Assembly (NCBI RefSeq): GCF_028369105.1
Contig: NZ_JAQNDO010000001.1
Span: 4,804,501-4,868,500 of the forward strand
Origin: Polyangium mundeleinium
GTDB lineage: Bacteria; Myxococcota_A; Polyangia; Polyangiales; Polyangiaceae
DNA length: 64,000 bases
Direction of reading: 5' to 3'
Below are positions 30,438 to 38,963 of this stretch, piece by piece. The notes under the pieces were generated by a model. The model saw only the letters and a list, made by a program, of their open reading frames with translations. It had not been told where the DNA came from and made no database searches. Positions within the stretch are counted from its first letter, which is position 1; each line of letters opens with the position of its first letter. Made by a program: the position numbers and the translations under genes.

Positions 30438-30872
30438 AGTATCGGAGGGATTCACGTCCGGGATTGGTCCTGCTGGGGAGCACCCTGGCGTCGGTACGAA
30501 ACCACATCGCCGCGCCCTTGGCACGACGATGCTTCGAACGAACACCCACGCCTGCCGAGCGCGCGAGCGCAGGCTCGGCAACGGGGTGCCGGCAAGCCGG
30601 AGGAGGGATGGTCACCATGCAGAATACCCGTGGCTCTAACCCGGAGGCTTCGGGCTACTGACCATCACGAGGTGCTCGTAGCGGCGTTCGCGTCGCTGGG
30701 CATCAGGTCCTCCGGCATGGAGGCGCCATAGGGCGCGCCTCTTCACCGGCGGGCCGGGTCAGAGTTGGCCTCCGCCTGGATCTCGACATCGACGGGAGTC
30801 GACGCGGAATCCAGGCCAGGGATGTGGGGCCTGAGCGGGCCAGAGGTGAGACCTCCGGCCCGCTCTTTTTTT
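30438..30872 (+). ncRNA. Candidate noncoding RNA of about 435 nt
   Basis: The region between a sigma-70-like promoter and a perfect intrinsic terminator has no plausible protein gene. It contains several stable stems: TGCCGAGC/GCTCGGCA (30553-30580), CCGG-CAAG-CCGG (30588-30600), and GAGGCGC/GCGCCTC near 30720-30745. A 17-codon frame (30608-30661, MVTMQNTRGSNPEASGY) with a GGAGG site may be a leader peptide. Known RNAs were considered: RNase P, tmRNA, 6S and SRP signatures were not found. An alternative is that the gap is merely a long 3' UTR. Confidence 0.45.
30833..30872 (+). terminator. Perfect intrinsic terminator
   Basis: GAGCGGGCC pairs GGCCCGCTC with an inner AGGT/ACCT stem and TTTTTTT tail, ending the transcript upstream of the lipoprotein gene. 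Confidence 0.92.
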
Positions 30873-30907
30873 GTGCTCGCGCAGCGGAGCGCGCCACGCT
30901 CACGGCG

Positions 30908-31456
30908 ATGTCCCCCTCCGCTGGAAACACCTTCCTCGTTGGCCTCGCCGGGGCGCTCTGCTTCGTGGGTTGCGGCGACGGCAAGGTCGATCCCCATCAC
31001 CCCGGGGAGTTGCTCGGCACGTACGAGGTCTCCGCCACGCGCGAGACGACGACGTGCGGGGAAAACGCGCTCGGCTCCCCAGCGACGTGGGAGTTCCAGG
31101 TCCGCCTCTCGCGTGGCGACGGCGATCTCTACTGGGACAGCGGCGCCGAGGTCACTCCTGGGACGCTCGGCTCCGACGGTCGACGTTTCTCCTTCACGAC
31201 GAGCCTCGTCGTCGACATGCGCGCAGGCGAGACGCCGAGCAACCTGCCGCCTTGCACGATCGTGCGCGGCGATCGCGCCGAAGGGCTGCTCGACGAGGAT
31301 GAGGGCGGCTTTACGGGCGAGCTCGCGTATTCGTTCACGCCGTCGCAAGGTTCGAACTGCACGGACCTCGTGACAGGCGCGCAGCCGACCTTCGCAGCGC
31401 TGCCGTGCGCGATGACGTACGTACTCTCGGCTGAGCGAACCGTCGCGCCGCCCTGA
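30908..31456 (+). CDS. Small lipoprotein
   Basis: A 182-residue predicted lipoprotein; ATG 30908 begins MSPSAGNTFLVGLAGALCFV and the lipobox is FVGC. The mature part is a beta-rich domain with two or three disulphide-able Cys pairs (TTTCGENAL, LPPCTIVRG, SNCTDLV, ALPCAMTY). No family recognised. Overlaps the next gene by 1 bp (TGATG), so it starts a three-gene operon with a membrane protein and an isoaspartyl peptidase. Confidence 0.8.
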   Translation: MSPSAGNTFLVGLAGALCFVGCGDGKVDPHHPGELLGTYEVSATRETTTCGENALGSPATWEFQVRLSRGDGDLYWDSGAEVTPGTLGSDGRRFSFTTSLVVDMRAGETPSNLPPCTIVRGDRAEGLLDEDEGGFTGELAYSFTPSQGSNCTDLVTGAQPTFAALPCAMTYVLSAERTVAPP

Positions 31457-32178
31457 TGCTCTCGGCCTACGACAGGAACCTCGCGCGCCGTGCGCTCAGC
31501 ATCGCCGCGCTCATCGGGTGTGTCGTGCTGCTCGTCGTCACGGCGACGGACGAGGGCGGAGGTTTTGCGCAACGTGCAGCGCTCTGCGCGGCGCTCGCGC
31601 CGGCGGCGGGCGGGATCGGCGCGCTCGCGGCGGCGAGGATCGCTCGTGCACGCGGAGAGACGCGCGCGCTCGAAGCGCTCGGCGCGGATCCTTTCCGTGT
31701 GATGCGCGGCGCTGTGCTCGGCGGGGCGATCGTCGCGGCGATCGGCCCGGCCCTCGTGCTCGCCGAGGTCGCCGATCTCGAACCGCTGTTCCCGAGGCCC
31801 GCGGCGCCGAGCGTCTGGATCGCCGAACCGGACGGGGGCATGCGTGATGCGATCCGCGGCACGAGGCTCGGGCCCGGCGGCGCGCTCGAGGTCGCCGCGC
31901 GCGCCTCGGAGGCCTCGGCAGGGGCGCCCGTCGGGGAGCGTCGCGCGGCCGTCGGGATCGCGCTCGTGCTCCTCGCGTTTGCCGCGCCGCTCGGGGCCAC
32001 GCGGGACGGGGGTTCGTCTGGCCGCGCCGCGTTCGCCGTGCTCCTCGTCGTCGCCATGATCGCCGCGTTCCAGTTCGTCGCGGCGGGCCGCGCGAGCGCG
32101 TTCGTCGTGTGCGTCCCGCCGCTCGTCCTGCTCGCGCATGCGCTCGTCTCGCGCTACCGTCCCGCCCCTCCCCGATGA
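31456..32178 (+). CDS. Small polytopic membrane protein (LptF/G-like)
   Basis: A 240-residue protein with about five or six hydrophobic helices. After the second helix, an ARIARARGETRALEALGADP stretch resembles the cytosolic coupling segment of LptF/LptG permeases, which extract lipopolysaccharide. The protein is shorter than true LptF/G (about 360) and lacks the periplasmic jelly-roll domain, so it is at most a reduced relative. Start overlaps the upstream stop and its own stop overlaps the next gene (ATGA). Confidence 0.6.
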   Translation: MLSAYDRNLARRALSIAALIGCVVLLVVTATDEGGGFAQRAALCAALAPAAGGIGALAAARIARARGETRALEALGADPFRVMRGAVLGGAIVAAIGPALVLAEVADLEPLFPRPAAPSVWIAEPDGGMRDAIRGTRLGPGGALEVAARASEASAGAPVGERRAAVGIALVLLAFAAPLGATRDGGSSGRAAFAVLLVVAMIAAFQFVAAGRASAFVVCVPPLVLLAHALVSRYRPAPPR

Positions 32179-33089
32179 GCGAACCGATCGTATCGCAGGG
32201 CGGATTCCTGGGCCGGTTCGGCGTCGTCGTGCACGGCGGCGCCGGCAACGTCAAACCCGAGCGTCGCGCGAAGCACGCGGAAGGTTGTCTCCGCGCCGCG
32301 CGCGCGGGCCTCGAGGTGCTGCGGCAGGGCGGCAGCGCGCTCGACGCTGTGGAGCGCGCCGCGCGCGCGCTCGAGGACGACACGCTCTTCAACGCGGGCA
32401 CGGGCGCGTGCCTCGACGAGGAGGGGCGCGTCGCGCACGACGCTTCGATCATGGAGGGGCACGGCCTCGCAGCCGGCGCGGTGTGCGACCTGCGCGGCTT
32501 TGCGAATCCGATCTCGATCGCGCGCGCCGCGCTCGATGATGGTCGCCATGTGCTTTACGCGTCCGAGGGGGCTGCGAGGTTCGCCCGCGCGCGTGGCTTC
32601 GTCCCGGTCGGGGACGAGGCGCTTGTCACGGAGGCAGCGCGCGAGGCGCTCGCAGCGGCGCGGGAAGGCGCGGCGCCGATGGGCTGGGCGGGCAACACGA
32701 TCGGCGCGGTGGCGCTCGACGGCCATAGGCTCCTCGCGGCGGCGACGAGCACGGGCGGCATGGTGAACAAGCGCGTGGGACGCGTGGGCGATTCGCCGAT
32801 CATCGGCGCGGGCACGTACGCCGACGACGAGGCCGGCGCGGTGTCCACGACGGGCCACGGCGAGGGCATGATCCGGCTCTGCATCGCGCGGACGGCCGTG
32901 GAGCACATGCGCGGGGGCGTGGCGGCGGAGGAGGCGGTCCGCCGGTCGATCGAGCATTTGCGTGCCCGGATCGGATCGACGGGCGGCGCGATCGCGATCG
33001 ATCCGCGCGGCAACTACGGCCTCTCGCGCTCGACGGCGTCGATGTCGTGGGCCGCGACGTGGGCCGAAGGCGAAGCGTCAGGCTTCTAG
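32175..33089 (+). CDS. iaaA: Isoaspartyl peptidase / L-asparaginase
   Basis: A 304-residue Ntn-hydrolase of the asparaginase-2 family. The N-terminal motif GVVVHGGAGN, the cleavage-site nucleophile Thr in GNTIGAVALDG, the substrate-binding ATSTGGM and the RVGDSPIIGAGTY segment are all present. Family members self-cleave before the Thr to form alpha and beta chains and remove isoaspartyl dipeptides or hydrolyse asparagine. Start at ATG 32175 overlaps the upstream stop by 4 bp. Confidence 0.92.
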   Translation: MSEPIVSQGGFLGRFGVVVHGGAGNVKPERRAKHAEGCLRAARAGLEVLRQGGSALDAVERAARALEDDTLFNAGTGACLDEEGRVAHDASIMEGHGLAAGAVCDLRGFANPISIARAALDDGRHVLYASEGAARFARARGFVPVGDEALVTEAAREALAAAREGAAPMGWAGNTIGAVALDGHRLLAAATSTGGMVNKRVGRVGDSPIIGAGTYADDEAGAVSTTGHGEGMIRLCIARTAVEHMRGGVAAEEAVRRSIEHLRARIGSTGGAIAIDPRGNYGLSRSTASMSWAATWAEGEASGF

Positions 33090-33155
33090 ATCCTGCGGTT
33101 CGGCGGGGCGATCGGCCGCGATGCACAACCGGCCCGCGCTCGTCAATTTTTTTGC

Positions 33156-33242
33156 AACGAAAGCCGACCCGTCCCTGCGCTTTCCCTGGATCCCGTGTGA
33201 ATCCGGATAGATCGGCGCGGGGATGGGGGCGGCTTTCGTTTT
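33156..33242 (+). terminator. Long structured terminator
   Basis: AACGAAAGCCG pairs CGGCTTTCGTT across about 60 nt that form inner stems (CCCGTCCC/GGGGATGGGG), followed by TTTTG. Lies in a 440-bp gap before hcp. It can end the asparaginase operon or be part of a structured RNA. The rest of the gap (33243-33528) is presumed promoter of hcp; no clear elements were recognised. Confidence 0.55.
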
Positions 33243-33528
33243 GTCGTCCTGGAAATATTACGCTCGCCGTGCACGCGCGTCGGACGGGGGCGGTGCGCGC
33301 AAAAATGAGGAGAGGGGGGATCGAAGAAATGCTTGACGGCCGGGCAGAAACTCCGAACATACGAACCCACCACACGGTGACCTTCTCGGTGCCCGTGAGG
33401 TCGCGGGTTCGGCAACGGTTGAATCCGGTGAACCATCTCGTTCCCGAGGGGTGAGATATCTGCCAGCGCGCAATGGGGCGTAGACTGAGTCCAGGTAGAT
33501 TGCCGACGAAGGAACAGGTTAGGTCAAC

Positions 33529-34032
33529 ATGGCTCTCAATGCGTATCTCCGTCTGAAGGGGCAGAAGCAGGGCGAGATCAAGGGCTCCGTGACCCAGAAG
33601 GGTCGCGAGAACAGCATCATGATCATCGCGGTCTCGCACGAGATCATGAGCCCCCGCGATCCGGCGAGCGGCCTGCCGACCGGCAAGCGCATGCACAAGC
33701 CCTTCATCGTGACGAAGGAGCTCGATAAGGCGTCGCCGCTGCTCTACAGCTCGCTCGTGAACAACGAGAACATCTCGGAGTGGGAGCTCAAGCACTACAC
33801 GCCGCAGGTGAAGGCGCAGCAGGGCGTGGGCACCGAGGTGAACCACTACACGGTGAAGCTGATCAACGCGAACATCGCGTCGATCAACTTCCGCATGCCG
33901 AACAACCGGAACCCCGATCTCATGAAGTACGCCGAGTACGAGGAGATCGCGTTCACGTACCAGAAGATCATCTGGACGTGGACCGAGGGCGGCATCACGG
34001 CCGAGGACGACTGGGAGACGCCCCTCTCCTGA
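33529..34032 (+). CDS. hcp: Hcp, type VI secretion tube protein (copy 1)
   Basis: A 167-residue Hcp-family protein. Hcp forms hexameric rings that stack into the inner tube of the type VI secretion system and is ejected with effectors. Diagnostic segments: SVTQKGRENSIMIIAVSHEI, SPRDPASGLPTGKRMHKPFI, EIAFTYQKIIWTW and EDDWE near the end. No other T6SS component lies in the window. A terminator and a second copy follow. Confidence 0.93.
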   Translation: MALNAYLRLKGQKQGEIKGSVTQKGRENSIMIIAVSHEIMSPRDPASGLPTGKRMHKPFIVTKELDKASPLLYSSLVNNENISEWELKHYTPQVKAQQGVGTEVNHYTVKLINANIASINFRMPNNRNPDLMKYAEYEEIAFTYQKIIWTWTEGGITAEDDWETPLS

Positions 34033-34059
34033 TGTTGGACTAACGTCCAGCGAAATCAG

Positions 34060-34087
34060 CCGGGCGGCCAACGTGCCGCCCGGTTTT
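34060..34087 (+). terminator. Intrinsic terminator between hcp copies
   Basis: CCGGGCGGC-caacgt-GCCGCCCGG followed by TTTTCG, 28 bp after the first hcp stop codon. Confidence 0.92.
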
Positions 34088-34155
34088 CGTTTGTCCGTAG
34101 GACGGGGGCAGAGTAAGCTCTTCCAGGATTGGTGCCGAGGCTTGATGGATCCCCG

Positions 34156-34641
34156 ATGGCCCTGAACGCGCATTTGAGAATCGTCGCGGAAAAACAGGGC
34201 GCGATCCTGGGCTCGGTCACGCAAAAAGGACGCGAAGGATCGATTCAGGTCATCGCGGCCATGCACGAGATCGTGAGCCCACGCGACCCGGCGAGCGGTC
34301 GCCCTACGGGCAAACGCGTGCACAAGCCGTTCGTCGTGACCAAGGTCCTCGATCGGTCCTCGCCGCTGCTCTACAGCGTTCTCTGCAACAACGAGAACAT
34401 CAAGAGCTTCGAGCTCCAGTTCTACACGCCGGACAAAACCGGCATCGAGAAGCAGCACTACACGGTGCGCCTCGAGAACGCGAACATCAGCTCGATCATC
34501 TTCCGGATGCCGAGCACGCGCAGCAAGATCGCGTCGCAGCTCCCCGAACGGGAAGAGATCTCGTTCACGTACCAGAAGATCGTCTGGACGTGGAACGAGG
34601 GCGGAATCTCAGCAGACGATGATTGGGAGACGCCGAGGTAA
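34156..34641 (+). CDS. hcp: Hcp, type VI secretion tube protein (copy 2)
   Basis: A 161-residue paralogue of the preceding Hcp, starting at MALNAHLRIVAEKQGAILGS; the longer frame upstream (nine residues) is not supported. The same core segments are present (SVTQKGREGSIQVIAAMHEI, SPRDPASGRPTGKRVHKPFV, EISFTYQKIVWTW). It differs most in the loop regions, so it may pair with a different effector. Separated from copy 1 by a strong terminator, implying separate expression. Confidence 0.92.
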   Translation: MALNAHLRIVAEKQGAILGSVTQKGREGSIQVIAAMHEIVSPRDPASGRPTGKRVHKPFVVTKVLDRSSPLLYSVLCNNENIKSFELQFYTPDKTGIEKQHYTVRLENANISSIIFRMPSTRSKIASQLPEREEISFTYQKIVWTWNEGGISADDDWETPR

Positions 34642-34647
34642 CGGCGT

Positions 34648-35412
34648 TTAGCCGACGGTGCTTCCGTGGCGGCCCGCGCCCTGGGTGAAGCGGGAGGCGC
34701 CTTCGAGGGATTCGCCGCTCAATGCATTGAGGCCGTGGCGAAGCTCGTTGCGTAATGCGTCGCCGAGGGGGAGGTCGAACTGCTCGTAGGCGCTCAGGCG
34801 GTCGCCGCGCATGCATAGCTGCGGGAACGCAGCGAGCTCGTGCGCAAGCTTCTCGGCAGCCTCTCGTGCATGGCCCTTGGGGACGACGCGATTCGCGAGG
34901 CCGATGCGCAAAGCCTCCTCGGCGTCGACGGGCCGGCCCGTGAGGATGAGATCGAGCGCGCGGCTGAGCCCGATGAGGCGCGGCAAGCGGACGGTGCCGC
35001 CGTCGATGAGCGGGACCCCGAAGCGACGGCAGAACACGCCGAGCACCGCGTCGTCCTCGACGATCCGGAGATCACACCAGAGCGCGAGCTCGAGCCCGCC
35101 GGCGACGGCATGCCCCGCGACGGACGCGATGACCGGCTTTTGCAAAAGCATGCGCGTTGGGCCCATGGGCCCGTCGCCCTCGGCGTCGACGCGGTTCGGC
35201 GCGCCCGCGGCGATCGCCTTGAGATCCGCGCCCGCGCAGAACGTGCCGTGATCGCCGTGCAGCACGCCGACGGACGCATGCGGATCGCTTTCGAAGGCGC
35301 AGAAGGCGTCGGCGAGCGCCTCGGCGGTGGCGCGATCGACGGCGTTGCGCCGCTCCGGCCGGTCGAGGAGGACGGTGGTGACGGGGCCCGATCGTTCGAC
35401 GCGCACGCTCAT
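34648..35412 (-). CDS. Enoyl-CoA hydratase/isomerase (crotonase family)
   Basis: A 254-residue crotonase-fold enzyme. The start at MSVRVERSGPVTTVLLDRPE is supported by homologous layout, not the longer frame. Oxyanion-hole motifs GTFCAGADLKAI and VAGHAVAGGLELALWCDLRI are seen, plus RFGVPLIDGGTVRLPRLIGL. The catalytic Glu positions of canonical hydratase are not both obvious, so isomerase or another crotonase activity is possible. Divergent from an acyl-CoA dehydrogenase gene with 73 bp between starts, suggesting a shared control region for fatty-acid or branched-chain catabolism. Confidence 0.88.
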   Translation of the reverse strand: MSVRVERSGPVTTVLLDRPERRNAVDRATAEALADAFCAFESDPHASVGVLHGDHGTFCAGADLKAIAAGAPNRVDAEGDGPMGPTRMLLQKPVIASVAGHAVAGGLELALWCDLRIVEDDAVLGVFCRRFGVPLIDGGTVRLPRLIGLSRALDLILTGRPVDAEEALRIGLANRVVPKGHAREAAEKLAHELAAFPQLCMRGDRLSAYEQFDLPLGDALRNELRHGLNALSGESLEGASRFTQGAGRHGSTVG

Positions 35413-35485
35413 GGGGCATGGTATGAAGCGTGCGGGGCGCGCCGCAAGGCCGCGGGCGATACGCGAGGCGAACGGAGAGGCGAGC

Positions 35486-36679
35486 ATGAATTTCGAATTG
35501 GACCCGGGAATCGCCGAGCTTCGGCAGAAGGTGCGGGCGTTCGTCGAGGAGCGCGTCGTCCCGAGCGAAGCGAAGATCGTGGCCGAGGATCGCGAGGGCA
35601 AACGCGAGACCTTGTCGCGGCTGCAAGCGGAGGCGAAGGCCGAAGGCCTATGGGTGCCGCATTTGCCGCCGGCGTACGGCGGGCGCGGGCTCGGCATCAT
35701 GGGCATGTGCGTGCTCTTCCGCGAGATGGGCCGCTCGCCCGTGGGCGCAAAGGTGTTCAACTGCGACGCGCCGAACCAGGGCAACATGGATCTGCTGCTC
35801 GGCGTGGGCACCGAGGCGATGAAGGAGCGTTATCTGCGCCCGCTCGCGGACGGCTTGATCACGAGCGCGTTTTGCATGACCGAACCCGCGCCCGGCGCTG
35901 GCGCGGATCCCTCGAATCTGCGCACCCGCGCCGAGCGCGACGGGAGCGGCTGGGTGATCACGGGGCGCAAGTGGTATTCGACGGGCGGCCGGGACGCCTC
36001 GTTCCTCATCCTGATGGCGCGGACGAGCGACGATCCGAAGGGCGGGGCGACGATGTTCCTCGTGGATCGGAATGCCCCGGGCGTGGAGTACGTGCGTGAC
36101 ATCCCGACGATGTCCGAGCCGTTGCTCGATCACCGCGAGGGCGAGCTCGCGTTCCACGGCGTGCGCGTGAGCGACGACGCGGTGCTCAAGGGCGTCGGCG
36201 ACGGTTTTCGGCTCGCGCAGCAAAGGCTTGTGCCGGCGCGCCTGACCCATTGCATGCGCTGGCTCGGACTTGCCGATCGCACGCTCTCGATGTGCAAGCA
36301 GTACCTCGTGACGCGCGAGAGCTTCGGCAAGAAGCTCGCGCAGCATCAGCTCATCCAGCAGAAGATCGCGCACCACGCGCTCGGGATCCACGCGGGCAAC
36401 CTGATGACCTACCATTGCGCGTCGATGCTGGAGAAGGGGCTCGACAAGGAGTCGCGGCCGTACTCGTCGATGGCGAAGCTCCACGTGGCGCGGCTGCTCT
36501 GCGACGTGCTCGACGACGCGATCCAGATGCACGGCGGCCTCGGGTACAGCGAAGACGTGCCGTTTTCGGCCTGGTACCGCTATGCGCGGAGCGCGCGGAT
36601 CGCGGACGGACCGGACGAGGTGCACGAGGTCGTGATCGCCCGCGATTTCTTCACGCGGGGGCTCGATCTCCTCGTGTAG
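35486..36679 (+). CDS. Acyl-CoA dehydrogenase
   Basis: A 397-residue flavoprotein that oxidises acyl-CoA to enoyl-CoA, passing electrons to ETF. Start at ATG 35486 (MNFELDPGIAELRQKVRAFV) with GGAGAGG upstream. Key segments: FCMTEPAPGAGADPSNLRTR (FAD/acyl site), GRKWYSTGG, FGKKLAQHQLIQQKIA and the C-terminal DAIQMHGGLGYSED. The catalytic base is not assigned. The neighbouring crotonase supports a beta-oxidation-type step. Confidence 0.92.
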   Translation: MNFELDPGIAELRQKVRAFVEERVVPSEAKIVAEDREGKRETLSRLQAEAKAEGLWVPHLPPAYGGRGLGIMGMCVLFREMGRSPVGAKVFNCDAPNQGNMDLLLGVGTEAMKERYLRPLADGLITSAFCMTEPAPGAGADPSNLRTRAERDGSGWVITGRKWYSTGGRDASFLILMARTSDDPKGGATMFLVDRNAPGVEYVRDIPTMSEPLLDHREGELAFHGVRVSDDAVLKGVGDGFRLAQQRLVPARLTHCMRWLGLADRTLSMCKQYLVTRESFGKKLAQHQLIQQKIAHHALGIHAGNLMTYHCASMLEKGLDKESRPYSSMAKLHVARLLCDVLDDAIQMHGGLGYSEDVPFSAWYRYARSARIADGPDEVHEVVIARDFFTRGLDLLV

Positions 36680-36686
36680 GCAAGGC

Positions 36687-37016
36687 ATGACCGGCAAGAA
36701 AAAGCCTCTCTCTGCCCGCGCGCAGCGCCGGGAAGCCGAGCGCGCCGCGGTCAAGCTCGTGCGGGATCGCGAGCGCCTCGCCTCGCTCGAACCGGGCGGC
36801 TCGCCCGAGCGGCCCATCGCGATCACGAGCGCCTCCGAGGTCGAGGTCGCGGCGCGCGGGATGCCTTGCGTGCATTGCAGCGGCGAGGTGCGCGTCGACG
36901 AGCACCTCGCGGAGACGGTCGGGACGTCGCGCCTTCGCATCGCGCGTGTCGTCTGCCCGGCTTGTGGCGTGCGGCGGTCGATTTACTTCCGCCTCGGCGC
37001 GGGATTGCCCAATTGA
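36687..37016 (+). CDS. Small zinc-ribbon protein
   Basis: A 109-residue protein with a basic N-terminus (MTGKKKPLSARAQRREAERA) and a C-terminal zinc ribbon formed by CVHC and CPAC, separated by about 35 residues (about 61-100). The 8-bp gap after the dehydrogenase suggests one transcript. Nucleic-acid binding or a regulatory role is possible, but nothing identifies a function. Confidence 0.7.
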   Translation: MTGKKKPLSARAQRREAERAAVKLVRDRERLASLEPGGSPERPIAITSASEVEVAARGMPCVHCSGEVRVDEHLAETVGTSRLRIARVVCPACGVRRSIYFRLGAGLPN

Positions 37017-37060
37017 CGACGCTCGGCCTGGCCTACACTCGACACCTTGGAGGTGGGCTC

Positions 37061-38263
37061 ATGAAAAGCCGATCATTCTCATCGATCTTGCTGGGTCTCG
37101 CGCCGTTCGTCCTCGCTGCGTGCGGGGGAGGGGACGCGAGCCCGGGGAGCCCGGACGTCGGGCCGAGCGCGGCTTGTGTCGCGCTCGGTTGCGCGACCGA
37201 TCAAAAGATCTGCGTCGAGGACGGGGCCGGCGCGCGTTGCGAGGGGTGCCCGAGCGGCCAGCATGCTGCGTCCTCGGGGACGTGCGAAAAACTCTCCGGG
37301 ACGCCGCTCGCACATACCTTCGGCGAGTTCACCGTGGAGGCGGGCCAGGAGATCAAAGGGCTCTGCCAGAGCGTCACGCTCAACAACGCGACCGAAATTT
37401 GGGTCAACGCCGTTGAGCTCCAGCAGAACGAGTCCTCGCACCATTCCAACTGGACGTTCGTCCCTTCGGACAAGTTCGACGGCCCCGACGGCGTCTGGAA
37501 ATGCTCGGAGCGGGATTACGATCAGGTCTCGGCCGCGCTCGTGGGCGGCGTCATCTACGCGCAATCGACGCAGACCGAGCGCGAGGTGCAGAAATTCCCG
37601 GACGGCGTGGCGGTCCGCATCCCGCCGTATTCACGCATCATCGGCGACGTTCACCTGCTCAACACCTCCCAGGCGCCCATCACGGGCACGCTGAGCCTCA
37701 CGCTCTACGGCGTGCCGAAGGAGGAGGTGAAGCACAAGCTCACCCCGTTCCACCTCGACTACCACGGCCTCGCCATCCCGCCGCACTCGAAATCGCGTTT
37801 CTACGGGGAGTGCGCGCTGGAGGGCCCGTTTGCAGCCTCGGGCAATACGTTCGATCAGAACGTGTATTACATCCTGCCGCACACCCACGAGATGGCGAAG
37901 CGGTTTTTCCTGGAGATCCTCGGCGGTCCGCGCGACGGCGAGACCATTCTCGAGCTCTCGGCCTACAACGGGGAGGCGCACGGCCGCGTCTACGAGAAGC
38001 CGATCGACATGACGGGCGCGGAGGGCTACCGCTTCGGCTGCGAGTACGACAATCCCCGCGACGAGACCGTGACCTGGGGGTTTGGTGATCAGGAGATGTG
38101 CGAGCTGCTCGGGTTCGCCGAGGGGAACGTGGCCTTCGAGTCCGTCATCTCGTCGGCGCAGGAGGTCGGCGCGGACGGCGATCTCCGGCTCTTCTCGGCC
38201 CCGTGCGTGACGTACGCGTTCCCGTGGGACCACGACAAACCGGGCGGCCCGCCGCCGCCCTGA
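37061..38263 (+). CDS. PHM-like copper monooxygenase lipoprotein
   Basis: A 400-residue predicted lipoprotein (lipobox VLAAC; GGAGG ribosome site). The mature domain resembles the copper type II ascorbate-dependent monooxygenase fold. The two-copper ligand set can be followed in order: a His-His pair in ESSHHSNW and a third His in GDVHLLN (first site), then HTH in LPHTHEMAK and Met in DQEMCELL (second site). Peptidylglycine hydroxylases and dopamine beta-hydroxylase use this arrangement to hydroxylate C-H bonds. Substrate unknown. Disulphides are likely from the paired Cys residues. Confidence 0.75.
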   Translation: MKSRSFSSILLGLAPFVLAACGGGDASPGSPDVGPSAACVALGCATDQKICVEDGAGARCEGCPSGQHAASSGTCEKLSGTPLAHTFGEFTVEAGQEIKGLCQSVTLNNATEIWVNAVELQQNESSHHSNWTFVPSDKFDGPDGVWKCSERDYDQVSAALVGGVIYAQSTQTEREVQKFPDGVAVRIPPYSRIIGDVHLLNTSQAPITGTLSLTLYGVPKEEVKHKLTPFHLDYHGLAIPPHSKSRFYGECALEGPFAASGNTFDQNVYYILPHTHEMAKRFFLEILGGPRDGETILELSAYNGEAHGRVYEKPIDMTGAEGYRFGCEYDNPRDETVTWGFGDQEMCELLGFAEGNVAFESVISSAQEVGADGDLRLFSAPCVTYAFPWDHDKPGGPPPP

Positions 38264-38264
38264 G

Positions 38265-38846
38265 TCACTTCGCCGATTGCAGCATCGTCCGGAACGCGTC
38301 GCGCGCGGCCTGCACGGTGTCGCTCGGGCCGGACATCTTGAAGAACCAGGTGCCTCGATCCGGGGTCTTCACGGCCGCACCGACGAGCCGGAAGTTCTCC
38401 TTCACCATCTGCATCGCTGCGCGCTTCTTCGGGCCCACCGGCGGGCCGAGCGCGATCTTGTAGGTCCCCGTCACCTCGACCGTCTCGACCTTGAGCGCGC
38501 CCACGTCGAAGCTCTCCCGCTTGGCCTGCGCCCCTACATCCCCGTCGAACTGGCCGAACCACTCCTTGAAGCGCTTCTCCGGGTCGCCCGCGGCGCCCGT
38601 GCCGTAGAAGAAGACCTCGATGTCGGCCTCCTCCTTGTCGTCGCCGGCCTTCGTCGTCTTATAAGCGGCCTTCTTCGGCCCGCTCTTGGGCGGATCTTGC
38701 ACCGTCCAGGCCGCGGGCGTGGCCCACTCGAGTGGGGCGATGGAGGTCGTCTGCGGCCCCGTTGCCGGGGGCGGGTCGGGCTCGGCGGGGCTCTTGGAGC
38801 AGGCGGCGAGCGAGAGGACGAGGAGGGTGGCGTACCGGGAAACCAT
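38265..38846 (-). CDS. Small lipoprotein
   Basis: A 193-residue predicted lipoprotein: MVSRYATLLVLSLAACSKSP with lipobox LAAC, then a Pro-rich linker and a beta-rich domain (about 45-190: APLEWATPAAWTVQDPPKSG, IEVFFYGTGAAGDPEKRFK, YKIALGPPVGPKKRAAMQMV). The layout resembles lipoproteins whose C-terminal domain scores a gain in ligand or metal binding, but no family is certain. Start at 38846 because upstream residues are low complexity. Convergent with the copper-protein gene, ends 1 bp apart. Confidence 0.75.
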   Translation of the reverse strand: MVSRYATLLVLSLAACSKSPAEPDPPPATGPQTTSIAPLEWATPAAWTVQDPPKSGPKKAAYKTTKAGDDKEEADIEVFFYGTGAAGDPEKRFKEWFGQFDGDVGAQAKRESFDVGALKVETVEVTGTYKIALGPPVGPKKRAAMQMVKENFRLVGAAVKTPDRGTWFFKMSGPSDTVQAARDAFRTMLQSAK

Positions 38847-38963
38847 GATAGACGTCGAAGGGGCCCCTGGCCCATGGCTACACCATCCCGGGGAGATGCG
38901 CACGTCCTGTAAGTCCTCGGGGGGGGTCATCCGTAGGTAAGTCCGGCGGATCGGAGACGCGTG

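Noticed and set aside
30583-30612. GCCGGCAAGCCGGAGGAGG segment resembling part of 16S rRNA
   Set aside because: Similarity is limited to a short GC hairpin plus Shine-Dalgarno-like purines; surrounding sequence does not match rRNA.
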